Part shown: positions 9,315-16,559 of the stretch, in pieces
Layout: the number at the start of each line of letters is the position of its first letter
How positions within the stretch are numbered: the stretch's first letter is position 1
Notes under the pieces: generated by a model
Database searches by the model: none
What the model saw: the letters and a program-made list of their open reading frames with translations, nothing else
What the model was told of the DNA's origin: nothing
Made by a program: the position numbers and the translations under genes
NCBI GenBank assembly: GCA_030158675.1
Contig: JAOASL010000041.1
Span: 50,459-114,458 of the forward strand
Direction: 5' to 3'
Source: Burkholderiaceae bacterium
Lineage (GTDB): Bacteria; Pseudomonadota; Gammaproteobacteria; Burkholderiales; Burkholderiaceae_D
Length of the DNA: 64,000 bases

Positions 9315-9330
9315 CGCAGGCATGCCTGCG
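9315..9330. promoter_or_regulatory. Perfect 16-bp palindrome upstream of the oxidase gene
   Basis: CGCAGGCATGCCTGCG, centred about 67 bases upstream of the ATG at 9255, in the only non-coding stretch before the orphan oxidase. Could be an operator; nothing identifies the regulator. Confidence 0.35.
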
Positions 9331-9411
9331 ACGACGCTTGCCACGAACCCTGACGAGACGAACGCCGGTATCAGTCGACAGCGCCAGCGCACGAAAATTT
9401 CAGCGTTCGCC

Positions 9412-9444
9412 AAGAAAAAAGGCGCCGGAAAAACCGGCGCCTTT
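9412..9444 (-). terminator. Terminator closing the urt-fmdAB operon
   Basis: Stem AAAGGCGCCGG / CCGGCGCCTTT (9418-9428, 9434-9444) with an A5 loop; read on the minus strand it runs into TTTTTTCTT. It lies 21 bases past the fmdB stop. Confidence 0.9.
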
Positions 9445-9464
9445 GGCAAAACGGCGAACCGCGC

Positions 9465-9806
9465 TCAGTGGCTGATCATCCACGGCCGCTTCGACGGGAA
9501 AGCCTTCGCGCCGTTCGGCGCCGTCACCGTCGTCGTCTTGCGGGAGGACGAACAGCAACCGCAACCGGCCGGGTGACGATGACTCGTGTAGTTCTTCGAG
9601 CTCTTCGGTTCATGGCGTGCACGCTCATTGGCGTCCATCGCCCTAACCGTCGTGCCGTCGAGATACGCGAGACCGACGCTCGCCACCATCACGCGCGGCG
9701 CAGGGGTGTTGCAGCTCGGGCAATCCGCCGGATCATTCCTTGCAGAGATCGATCGGATCGCTTCGAAACCGCCGCAGTCCGGGCATTCATAGTCGTAAGT
9801 GGGCAT
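9465..9806 (-). CDS. fmdB: FmdB-family zinc-ribbon regulatory protein
   Basis: 113 residues. The start MPTYDYECPDCGGFE is the FmdB signature: a zinc ribbon with CPDC and CPSC knuckles (about residues 8-34). FmdB was named as a putative regulator of formamidase in Methylophilus; its biochemical role is not established. The C-terminal half is low-complexity with an AGCGCCSSS cysteine cluster. It follows fmdA by 16 bases and is the last gene of the operon. Confidence 0.88.
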   Translation of the reverse strand: MPTYDYECPDCGGFEAIRSISARNDPADCPSCNTPAPRVMVASVGLAYLDGTTVRAMDANERARHEPKSSKNYTSHRHPAGCGCCSSSRKTTTVTAPNGAKAFPSKRPWMISH

Positions 9807-9822
9807 GGATGAACTCCGCTGA

Positions 9823-11052
9823 TTACAGGTCCTGCGAGATCGGCATGTTAATCGAGCCGTCGAGGAACTTCACCGGGCCGGCCGACGTCGGGTTAATGTC
9901 AAAGTCGAAGATCTCGGTCGGCAGCCACAATGTGGCACACGCGTTCGGAATGTCGACCACGCCGCTGATATGGCCCTGCACTGGCGCCGTCCCCAAGATC
10001 GAGTACGCCTGCGCGCCCGAGTAACCGAATTTCTTCAGGTACTCAATCGCGTTCAGACAAGCCTGGCGGTACGCGACGTTGACGTCGAGGTAGTGCTGCT
10101 TACCCTGCTCGTCGACCGAGATGCCCTCGAAAATCAGGTAGTCCTTGTAATTCGGCGTGATCGGGCTGGGCTTGAAGATCGGATTCTTGATGCCGTACTT
10201 CGCCATACCGCCCTTGATCAGAGTCACCCGCATGTGCACCCAGCCAGCCATCTCGATGGCGCCGCAGAAAGTGATTTCGCCATCGCCCTGCGAGAAGTGC
10301 AGGTCGCCCACCGACAGACCAGCGCCGTCAACGTACACCGGGAAGAAGATTTTCGAGCCGCGCGACAGGTCCTTGATATCGCAGTTGCCGCCATGCTCGC
10401 GTGGCGGCACGGTGCGCGCGCCTTCGGCGGCGACGCGCACTGCCGCATCGCCGGTGGCCGCGCCGACATGCGCGGTCTGCGCGAACGGCGGGTTGGCCAG
10501 CGGCGGCACGCGATCCGGCTGGGTAGCAATGAAGTCGATCTCGCGCTCATTCCACGCGTCGAGCATCTTGCGGTCCGGCAGGCAGCCGATCAGGCCCGGG
10601 TGAATCAGGCCGGCATATTGCACGCCCGGCACGTGACGTGAGCTGGTGAACATGCCATGGAAATCCCAGATCGATTTCTGCGCGAGCGGAAAATGGTCGG
10701 TCAGGAAGCCGCCGCCGTTCTTCTTGCTGAAGAAGCCGTTGAAGCCCCACTGGCTCTCGTCTTTGGCACCGATGTCGAGCAAGTCGACCACCAGCAAGTC
10801 GCCCGGTTCCGCGCCCTTGACGCCGACCGGCCCCGACAGGTAGTGCACGGTCGACAGGTCGATATCGCGCACGTCGTCGGCACTGTCATTGTTCTTGATG
10901 TAGCCACCGGTCCAGTCATAGGTCTCGAGGATAAACTCGTCGCCAGGCTTGACCCAGCAAGCCATCGGGATATCCGGGTGCCAACGGTTGTGTACCTTCT
11001 CGTTGGAGGTGGCCGGCTTCGACAGGTCGACCTTGATCAAGGTATCCGCCAT
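9823..11052 (-). CDS. fmdA: Formamidase FmdA
   Basis: 409 residues, cytosolic (no signal peptide). Hydrolyses formamide to formate and ammonia. Strong match in memory to FmdA of Methylophilus: MADTLIKVDLSKPA, NRWHPDIPMACWVKPGDEF, GPVGVKGAEPGDLLVVDLLD, GGNCDIKDL, and a C-terminal IPNACATLWLPTEIFDFDI segment. GAAAGG lies just before the ATG. It lies 75 bases downstream of the last transporter gene, so import and hydrolysis are co-encoded; ammonia would feed nitrogen assimilation. Confidence 0.95.
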   Translation of the reverse strand: MADTLIKVDLSKPATSNEKVHNRWHPDIPMACWVKPGDEFILETYDWTGGYIKNNDSADDVRDIDLSTVHYLSGPVGVKGAEPGDLLVVDLLDIGAKDESQWGFNGFFSKKNGGGFLTDHFPLAQKSIWDFHGMFTSSRHVPGVQYAGLIHPGLIGCLPDRKMLDAWNEREIDFIATQPDRVPPLANPPFAQTAHVGAATGDAAVRVAAEGARTVPPREHGGNCDIKDLSRGSKIFFPVYVDGAGLSVGDLHFSQGDGEITFCGAIEMAGWVHMRVTLIKGGMAKYGIKNPIFKPSPITPNYKDYLIFEGISVDEQGKQHYLDVNVAYRQACLNAIEYLKKFGYSGAQAYSILGTAPVQGHISGVVDIPNACATLWLPTEIFDFDINPTSAGPVKFLDGSINMPISQDL

Positions 11053-11127
11053 GATGCTTCCCTTTCTGTAGAGTGAAACGTTGAGTTGTTGTCGGCGCCG
11101 GTCCGCGGCCGGCGAATATCCTTGCGA

Positions 11128-11817
11128 TCAGACGGACAGATAGCGACTGATGGTCGCCGCGTCCACGTTATCGCGCGTGTCCTCGTAGGCGAAACGCCCC
11201 TTGTCGATGACGAAGAAGCGGTCCGCGATCTCCAGCGTGAACGACAGCACCTGCTCGGACACGATGATGGTGAGTTCGCGAATCTTGCGGATCTCTTTCA
11301 GGCTGCGCGCGATGTCCTTGATGATCGACGGCTGAATGCCCTCGGTCGGCTCGTCAAGCAGCAGCACCTTCGGATTGGTCGCCAGTGCACGCGCAATCGC
11401 GAGCTGCTGCTGCTGACCACCGGACAGGTTGCCGCCACGCCGGCCCCTCATTTCGTACAGCACGGGAAACAGCGCATACAGTTCGTCCGGCACCTTGCCG
11501 CCGGCCGATGCCGGCAGGCCCGTCTGGATGTTTTCAAGCACCGTCATGCCGGGGAAGATCATGCGGCCCTGCGGCACATAAGCGACGCCGCTGGCCACGC
11601 GCTCATGGCTTTCCATTGTCGAGATTTCGGTGCCATCGACAGTCACGTTGCCGCCGCGCGTGGGCAGAATACCCATCAGCGTCTTGAACAGCGTGGTCTT
11701 GCCCATGCCGTTGCGACCCATCACGGCGACGATCTCCTGCTTGCCGACCTCGAAGCTGAGGTCATGGATCACCTGGCTCTGGCCGTATCCTGATCCGAGA
11801 TTACTGACTTTGAACAT
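11128..11817 (-). CDS. urtE: Urea/short-chain-amide ABC transporter ATPase, LivF-type
   Basis: 229 residues. Nucleotide-binding subunit of a branched-chain-amino-acid-type (HAAT) importer. Walker A GRNGMGKTT (about residues 34-42), signature LSGGQQQQL (about 131), Walker B VLLLDEPTEG, then the D-loop and the H-loop position, which here reads SEQ (IIVSEQVLSF). UrtE/FmdF branch by context and by the EPTEGIQPSII text typical of UrtE. Seventeen bases downstream of urtD. Confidence 0.9.
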   Translation of the reverse strand: MFKVSNLGSGYGQSQVIHDLSFEVGKQEIVAVMGRNGMGKTTLFKTLMGILPTRGGNVTVDGTEISTMESHERVASGVAYVPQGRMIFPGMTVLENIQTGLPASAGGKVPDELYALFPVLYEMRGRRGGNLSGGQQQQLAIARALATNPKVLLLDEPTEGIQPSIIKDIARSLKEIRKIRELTIIVSEQVLSFTLEIADRFFVIDKGRFAYEDTRDNVDAATISRYLSV

Positions 11818-11834
11818 GTTTGCCTCCGACTCGG

Positions 11835-12602
11835 TTAATGGCCCAGATACACTTCAATGACCTTGGGGTTGTTCTGCACCGCTTCCATGCTGCCGGCAGC
11901 GAGCAGTTTTCCCTGATGCAGCACGGTGACCTTGTGCGCGATCGACTTGACGAATTCCATGTCGTGCTCGATCACCACCACCGAGCGGCCCTGGCTGATG
12001 CGCGCCAGTAGCTCGGCGGTCTTCTCGCGCTCGGACACCGACATGCCTGCCACCGGCTCGTCGAGCATCAGCAGCTCCGGTTCCTGCATCAGCAGCATGC
12101 CGATCTCGAGCCACTGCTTCTGGCCGTGCGACAGCAGGTCGGCGGTCATGTCGAGGAAGTCGGTCAGGAAGATGTCCCTGGCGACCTGGTGCACGCGGTC
12201 GATCACGTCTTGTGTGCGCTTGAACACGAGCGCGCCGAACACGCTGCGGCCACGCGGGAATGACATCTCGAGGTTCTCGAACACGGTGAGCGCCTCGTAG
12301 ATCGACGGCGTCTGAAATTTGCGGCCGACGCCGGCGTGCACGATTTGGTGCTCCGAGAGTTTGGTCAGCTCGATCGCGTTGAACTGGATGCTGCCCGACG
12401 TGGCGCGAGTCTTGCCGCAGATAAGGTCGAGCAGCGTGGTCTTGCCGGCGCCGTTCGGGCCGATCACCACGTGCACTTCATTACGGTCCACGTACAGGTT
12501 CAAGTCATCCACTGCCTTGAAGCCGTCGAAGGAGACGGTCAGACCTTCGATCGCCAGGACCGGACGGTTGGTGGTGATGCCACCGATGGCGGCTGTGCTC
12601 AT
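11835..12602 (-). CDS. urtD: Urea/short-chain-amide ABC transporter ATPase, LivG-type
   Basis: 255 residues. Walker A GPNGAGKTT (about residues 52-60), VGRKFQTPSIYEALTV segment characteristic of UrtD, a signature-motif region diverged to LLSHGQKQWLEIGM, and Walker B LLMLDEPVAGMS. The SHGQKQWLE wording is typical of urea-transporter ATPases and not LSGGQ. ATGA overlap with urtC (12599-12602) implies coupled translation. Confidence 0.92.
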   Translation of the reverse strand: MSTAAIGGITTNRPVLAIEGLTVSFDGFKAVDDLNLYVDRNEVHVVIGPNGAGKTTLLDLICGKTRATSGSIQFNAIELTKLSEHQIVHAGVGRKFQTPSIYEALTVFENLEMSFPRGRSVFGALVFKRTQDVIDRVHQVARDIFLTDFLDMTADLLSHGQKQWLEIGMLLMQEPELLMLDEPVAGMSVSEREKTAELLARISQGRSVVVIEHDMEFVKSIAHKVTVLHQGKLLAAGSMEAVQNNPKVIEVYLGH

Positions 12603-13786
12603 TTCGTTACCTCCATACCTGTCAGTTCAATGCCCGTGCCGACGGCTTGCTCCGGCGCTGTAGCCGGTTTGCGCGCAGTGCCCGGCGCCGGCTTCTTGCC
12701 ACCCGCGAGTTTCGCTAGCCACTTTTTGCCGTGCGACTCCCACAATCCGGCAACGCCGTTCGGGAAGTACATGACGACGGCGATGAACAGGCCACCCATC
12801 AGGAACAGCCACATCTCGGGCATCGTTTCGGAGAAGTAGGTCTTGCCGTAGTTGACGATCAGCGTGCCGTAGACCGCGCCCAGCAGCGACATACGTCCGC
12901 CGACCGCCGCATAAATCACCATCTCGATCGACGGCACGATGCCGACGAACGACGGCGACATGAAACCGACCTGCAGCGTGAACATCGCGCCGCCGATGGC
13001 CGAGATGCCGGCTGCGGCCACGAAGGTAAACACCTTGAAGTTCGCGACGTCATAACCGGAGAAGCGCACACGCTCTTCCTTGTCGCGCATAGCGACCAGC
13101 AGACGGCCCAGCTTAGAGCTCAGCACCCAGCGGCCGAACAGGATCGACGCCACCAGCAGGCCGCAGCAGACGAAGTACAGGATCAGCTTGGCGTCATCCG
13201 TACGGATGTCCCAGCCGAGCATCGTCTTCAGGTCGGTGATGCCGTTGACGCCGCCGGTCCAGCCCTGGCGACCGATAATCAGGATGGTCAGGATGGCAGC
13301 GATGGCCTGCGTGACGATCGAGAAATATACGTCGCCTACACGGCGCTTGAACATCGCAATGCCGACAATGAAGGCCAGCAGCATCGGCACGGCAACGATC
13401 AGGACCATCGTCAGCGGGAAGCTCTTGAAAGGCAGCCAGAGCGCCGGCAGTTCGGTGATCTGGTTCCAGTCCATGAAGTCGGGAATGCCCGGGGTGGACT
13501 GGATCTTGGTGCTCAGCGGGTCGGATGCTTCGAGCTTCAGGAACGCGGCCATGCAGTAGCCACCCAGGCCGAAGAACACGCCCTGGCCGAGCGACAGGAT
13601 GCCGCCGTAGCCCCAGCAAAGCACCAGGCCGACGGCGACGAACGCATACGACAGATATTTGCCGACCATGTTCAGGCGGAAGTCGTTCAGCACCAGCGGG
13701 AAGACCACGAACAGCAGTGCACTCAGCACCAGCAGTCCGATCGCTCCCTGCCTGCCGCCGAGCAGTTTCTCGAATACGGAATTCAT
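12599..13786 (-). CDS. urtC: Urea/short-chain-amide ABC transporter permease, LivM-type
   Basis: 395 residues, about ten hydrophobic segments. Contains the LivM-type CWGYGGILSLGQGVFFGLGGY text and RDKEERVRFSGYDVANFKVF coupling segment. The C-terminus past the last TM is a basic, Pro/Ala-rich cytoplasmic tail. Thirty bases downstream of urtB. Confidence 0.93.
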   Translation of the reverse strand: MNSVFEKLLGGRQGAIGLLVLSALLFVVFPLVLNDFRLNMVGKYLSYAFVAVGLVLCWGYGGILSLGQGVFFGLGGYCMAAFLKLEASDPLSTKIQSTPGIPDFMDWNQITELPALWLPFKSFPLTMVLIVAVPMLLAFIVGIAMFKRRVGDVYFSIVTQAIAAILTILIIGRQGWTGGVNGITDLKTMLGWDIRTDDAKLILYFVCCGLLVASILFGRWVLSSKLGRLLVAMRDKEERVRFSGYDVANFKVFTFVAAAGISAIGGAMFTLQVGFMSPSFVGIVPSIEMVIYAAVGGRMSLLGAVYGTLIVNYGKTYFSETMPEMWLFLMGGLFIAVVMYFPNGVAGLWESHGKKWLAKLAGGKKPAPGTARKPATAPEQAVGTGIELTGMEVTK

Positions 13787-13816
13787 TTGGAGTCCTTTCG
13801 ATTCAGGGAGAGGTGA

Positions 13817-14734
13817 TTACTTGCGCAGCTTGACCGCGAACAGGCCTTGCGGGCGCATCAGCAGGATCAGGATCACGATCGCCAGGGTCAGGACCTTGGC
13901 CATCGAGCCGGTCATGAAGAACTCCGACGTCGACTGGGTCTGCGCAATCGCGAACGCCGAGACGATGGTGCCGATCAGGCTCTGCGCACCGCCGAACACC
14001 ACGGTCAGGAAGGTATCGACGATGTACAGCGAGCCGGAGGTCGGGCCGGTCGAGCCGATGGTGGTGAACGCTGCGCCCGCCACGCCGGCCACGCCGCAGC
14101 CGAGCGCGAAGGTGGTGCGGTCAACCTTGCGGGTGTTGATGCCGACCGCGCCGGACATCAGGCGGTTCTGCATCGTCGCGCGCACTTGCAGACCCCAGCG
14201 TGAGCGGTACAACAGGATAAAAATGGTGGCGGTCAGTGCAGCCGTCATCGCCATGATGAACAGGCCGTTCAACGGAATGTCGACGCCTTCAGCCGGCTGC
14301 ACCGAGCCCATAAGCCAGTCAGGCAGCGTGGCCGACACTTCCTTCGGACCGAAGGTGGAACGGAACACCTGCTGCATGATCAGTGACAGGCCCCAGGTGG
14401 CCAGCAGCGTGTCCAGCGGACGTTTGTAAAGGTGGCTGATCATCAGGCGCTCGACCCAGTAGCCGACGAAGTAGGCGACCAGGAAGGCCAGCGCGATCGC
14501 GCCGAAAAAATAATACGGCTGAAGCGCCGGCGCATAGTCCGTCGTCAGCTTGGAAAGCAGGTAGGTCGAGTAGGCGCCGATAGTCAGGAATTCGCCATGG
14601 GCCATATTGATCACGCCCATCTGGCCGAAGATGATCGCCAGCCCGAGCGCCATTAGCAAGAGCACGCAGAACACGGACAAGCCGTTAAATCCCTGCATCA
14701 ATAAGATGCCGCCAAATTCAGATAACCAGTCCAT
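13817..14734 (-). CDS. urtB: Urea/short-chain-amide ABC transporter permease, LivH-type
   Basis: 305 residues with about eight TM segments; carries the LivH-type LGLAIIFGQMGVINMAHGEFL segment and a DRTTFALGCGVAGVAGA loop. Many UrtB proteins of urea operons carry an extra N-terminal periplasmic domain of about 200 residues; this one lacks it, which resembles the short-chain-amide (FmdE-like) versions. Substrate assignment between urea and amides is therefore open. Confidence 0.9.
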   Translation of the reverse strand: MDWLSEFGGILLMQGFNGLSVFCVLLLMALGLAIIFGQMGVINMAHGEFLTIGAYSTYLLSKLTTDYAPALQPYYFFGAIALAFLVAYFVGYWVERLMISHLYKRPLDTLLATWGLSLIMQQVFRSTFGPKEVSATLPDWLMGSVQPAEGVDIPLNGLFIMAMTAALTATIFILLYRSRWGLQVRATMQNRLMSGAVGINTRKVDRTTFALGCGVAGVAGAAFTTIGSTGPTSGSLYIVDTFLTVVFGGAQSLIGTIVSAFAIAQTQSTSEFFMTGSMAKVLTLAIVILILLMRPQGLFAVKLRK

Positions 14735-14789
14735 GTCGACTCCTTAAGTGCACTGCGCCTGCGCTTGATGTGATTGACGCTACAAATAA

Positions 14790-14830
14790 AACAGGCGGCC
14801 CCCAGCCCGAGGGCTGCGGGCCGCCTTGTT
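14790..14830 (-). terminator. Intra-operon hairpin between urtA and urtB
   Basis: Stem AGGCGGCCC / GGGCCGCCT (14793-14801, 14818-14826) capped by a nested CAGC / GCTG stem; on the minus strand it is followed by TGTTTTATTTG. Position right after the urtA stop is typical of attenuators that make the binding protein more abundant than the membrane subunits. Confidence 0.7.
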
Positions 14831-14835
14831 GCGGA

Positions 14836-16080
14836 TTACTGATAGCCCTTCGGGAACGGGTTCGGCTCGATCAGGCCCGACTCATAGATCAGCTTGAACT
14901 GGCCGTTCTTCTGCACTTCACCGATGCGGGTCTTCGACCACAGGTGATGGTTCTCATGCAGCTTCACGTAACCTTCCGGCGCGGTCTTGAGTTCGATGCC
15001 TGGCGAAGCGGCGACGACCTTGTCGATGTCGAACGAACCAGCTTTCTCGACAGCCGCCTTCCACAGCCACGGGCCGAGGTAAGCCGCCTGCGTGACGTCA
15101 CCGATCACCGAGTTAGCGCCGTACTTGGCCTTGAAGGCCTCGACGAATTTCTTGTTGTTCGGGTTGTCCAGCGACTGGAAGTACTTCATCGACGAGTAGA
15201 AGCCCTCGGCGTTTTCGCCGCCGATGCCCAGCATTTCGTCTTCGGTCACCGATAGCGTCAGCACGACCTGGGTCTTGCCGGTCACGCCGGCGGCCTTCAG
15301 CTGCTTGAAGAACGCGACAGTCGATCCGCCGACGATGTCGACGAACACAACGTCCGGCTTCTTCAGCTTGATCTTGTTGATCAGCGAGCCGAACTGGGTG
15401 TTACCCAGCGGGTAGTACTCTTCACCGACGACTTCGCCCTTGACCACATTTTCAATGTGCTTGCGTGCGATCTTGTTCGAGGTACGCGGCCAGATGTAGT
15501 CGGAACCGACGAGGAAGAATTTCTTCGCCTTCTTCTCTTTCACGACCCAGTCGAGGCCGGCAAGGATCTGCTGCGTGGCTTCCTGGCCGGTGTAGATCAC
15601 GTTCTTCGACTGCTCGAGGCCTTCGTAGAAGGTCGGGTAGTAGAGCAGACCGTTCTCTTTTTCGACGACCGGCAGCACCGCTTTACGCGATGCCGAGGTC
15701 CAGCAACCGAAGATGGCCGCGACACGGTCGCTCACCAGCAGCTTCTTTGCCTTTTCAGCGAAAGTCGGCCAATCGGAGCCGCCGTCTTCCTGAACGATCT
15801 TGATCTTGCGACCCAGGATGCCGCCCATCGCGTTGATCTGCTCGATGGCCAGGCGCTCGGCCTGAATGGAGCCCGTCTCGGAGATGGCCATGGTGCCGGT
15901 GGCCGAGTGCAACTGGCCGACGGTCACTTCGGTGTCGGTGACAGCCAGCTTGGTGGTGTTGACTGCGGCGGTGGCCGGCGGTGCTGCGAAAGAAAAGCCC
16001 GGCAGTGCGATAGCCGCGGTGGCTGCGAGACCCATCAGCGCCTTGCGACGGCCTGCGGATTTGAGGGATTGATCAGACAT
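14836..16080 (-). CDS. urtA: Periplasmic urea/short-chain-amide binding protein of ABC importer
   Basis: 414 residues. Type I solute-binding protein. The signal peptide has a twin arginine (GRRKALMG) before a hydrophobic Ala-rich stretch, so Tat export is possible. The mature part begins TEVTVGQLHSATGTMAISE and continues with AIFGCWTSASRKAVLPVVE and LLYYPTFYEGLEQSKNVIYTG, text shared by UrtA and the amide-binding FmdD. GAAAGGA precedes the ATG. First gene of the operon urtABCDE-fmdAB; its promoter and a putative operator lie at 16198-16245. Confidence 0.93.
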   Translation of the reverse strand: MSDQSLKSAGRRKALMGLAATAAIALPGFSFAAPPATAAVNTTKLAVTDTEVTVGQLHSATGTMAISETGSIQAERLAIEQINAMGGILGRKIKIVQEDGGSDWPTFAEKAKKLLVSDRVAAIFGCWTSASRKAVLPVVEKENGLLYYPTFYEGLEQSKNVIYTGQEATQQILAGLDWVVKEKKAKKFFLVGSDYIWPRTSNKIARKHIENVVKGEVVGEEYYPLGNTQFGSLINKIKLKKPDVVFVDIVGGSTVAFFKQLKAAGVTGKTQVVLTLSVTEDEMLGIGGENAEGFYSSMKYFQSLDNPNNKKFVEAFKAKYGANSVIGDVTQAAYLGPWLWKAAVEKAGSFDIDKVVAASPGIELKTAPEGYVKLHENHHLWSKTRIGEVQKNGQFKLIYESGLIEPNPFPKGYQ

Positions 16081-16197
16081 GCGATATTCCTTTCACACGA
16101 TGGCGTTTCAGAGTTGACAGAGGAGACTGTCCATGGCCTTGCTGGCAGCGGTCGATGCGGCTTGGTTTGCATCGCCGTCTTTGCAGGGCTTGAAGCG

Positions 16198-16227
16198 AGA
16201 GTAGTTTTTGCTGGCGCGGTGCAGCAA
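16198..16227 (-). promoter_or_regulatory. Putative urtA promoter
   Basis: Minus strand: TTGCTG (16227-16222), 18-base spacer, TACTCT (16203-16198). The same spacer length and the same -10 occur at amiE (20971-21000), and in both cases the operator touches the -35, as for an activator contacting RNA polymerase directly. Confidence 0.55.
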
Positions 16228-16245
16228 TACGCTGTTTGACGTACG
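16228..16245 (-). promoter_or_regulatory. Putative amide-regulon operator, urtA site
   Basis: Plus strand TACGCTGTTTGACGTACG, identical at 16 of 18 positions to 16468-16485 in the same intergenic region. Outer TACG/CGTA half-sites are inverted, the pattern expected for a dimeric LuxR/NarL-type regulator. Confidence 0.65.
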
Positions 16246-16467
16246 CAGGCACAGGTCGGGGTCGGGACGTCGCGCAGTGAACGAATCAGGTCGCGCAATT
16301 CATCACCGCGGCGCGTCCGCAGGCTTATCTTTGCCCCACGGTGAAGCGTGCCCTCGCTCGCGAAGAGGCAGGGCAACGCCCCAGGCTGGTGAGATTAGTC
16401 ATCGGTAGCGCACTGCGAGGGTGCGCCGCCCACCGTCCCGGCTGATAAGTGATATGCAAAACGGCCC
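16246..16467. other. Non-coding centre of the urtA / permease-kinase divergent region
   Basis: Between two operator copies 240 bases apart in the same orientation, in the 479-base gap between urtA and the kinase gene. No supported gene or terminator was seen in it. A spacing of roughly 23 helical turns would allow looping between the two sites. Confidence 0.4.
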
Positions 16468-16485
16468 TACGTTATTTGACGTACG
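16468..16485 (+). promoter_or_regulatory. Putative amide-regulon operator, permease-kinase site
   Basis: TACGTTATTTGACGTACG, 75 bases before the GTG of the kinase gene. Its first 14 bases recur exactly upstream of the exported amidase (7638-7651). No convincing -35/-10 follows at the spacing seen for urtA and amiE, so its role here may be autoregulation or looping. Confidence 0.6.
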
Positions 16486-16559
16486 AGCGCGCAGAGGATT
16501 TTTCACGCCCATTCATACGAATGTTCGGAACGATCGCGCGTTGGTGCAGAAATTGCTGA

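Noticed and set aside
11080..11115. Inverted repeat CGCCGG/CCGGCG between urtE and fmdA
   Set aside because: No T-run on the minus strand; GC-rich chance pairing cannot be excluded.
12731..13816. 361-codon plus-strand open frame over urtC
   Set aside because: Gln/Arg/His-rich antisense shadow of a membrane protein gene.
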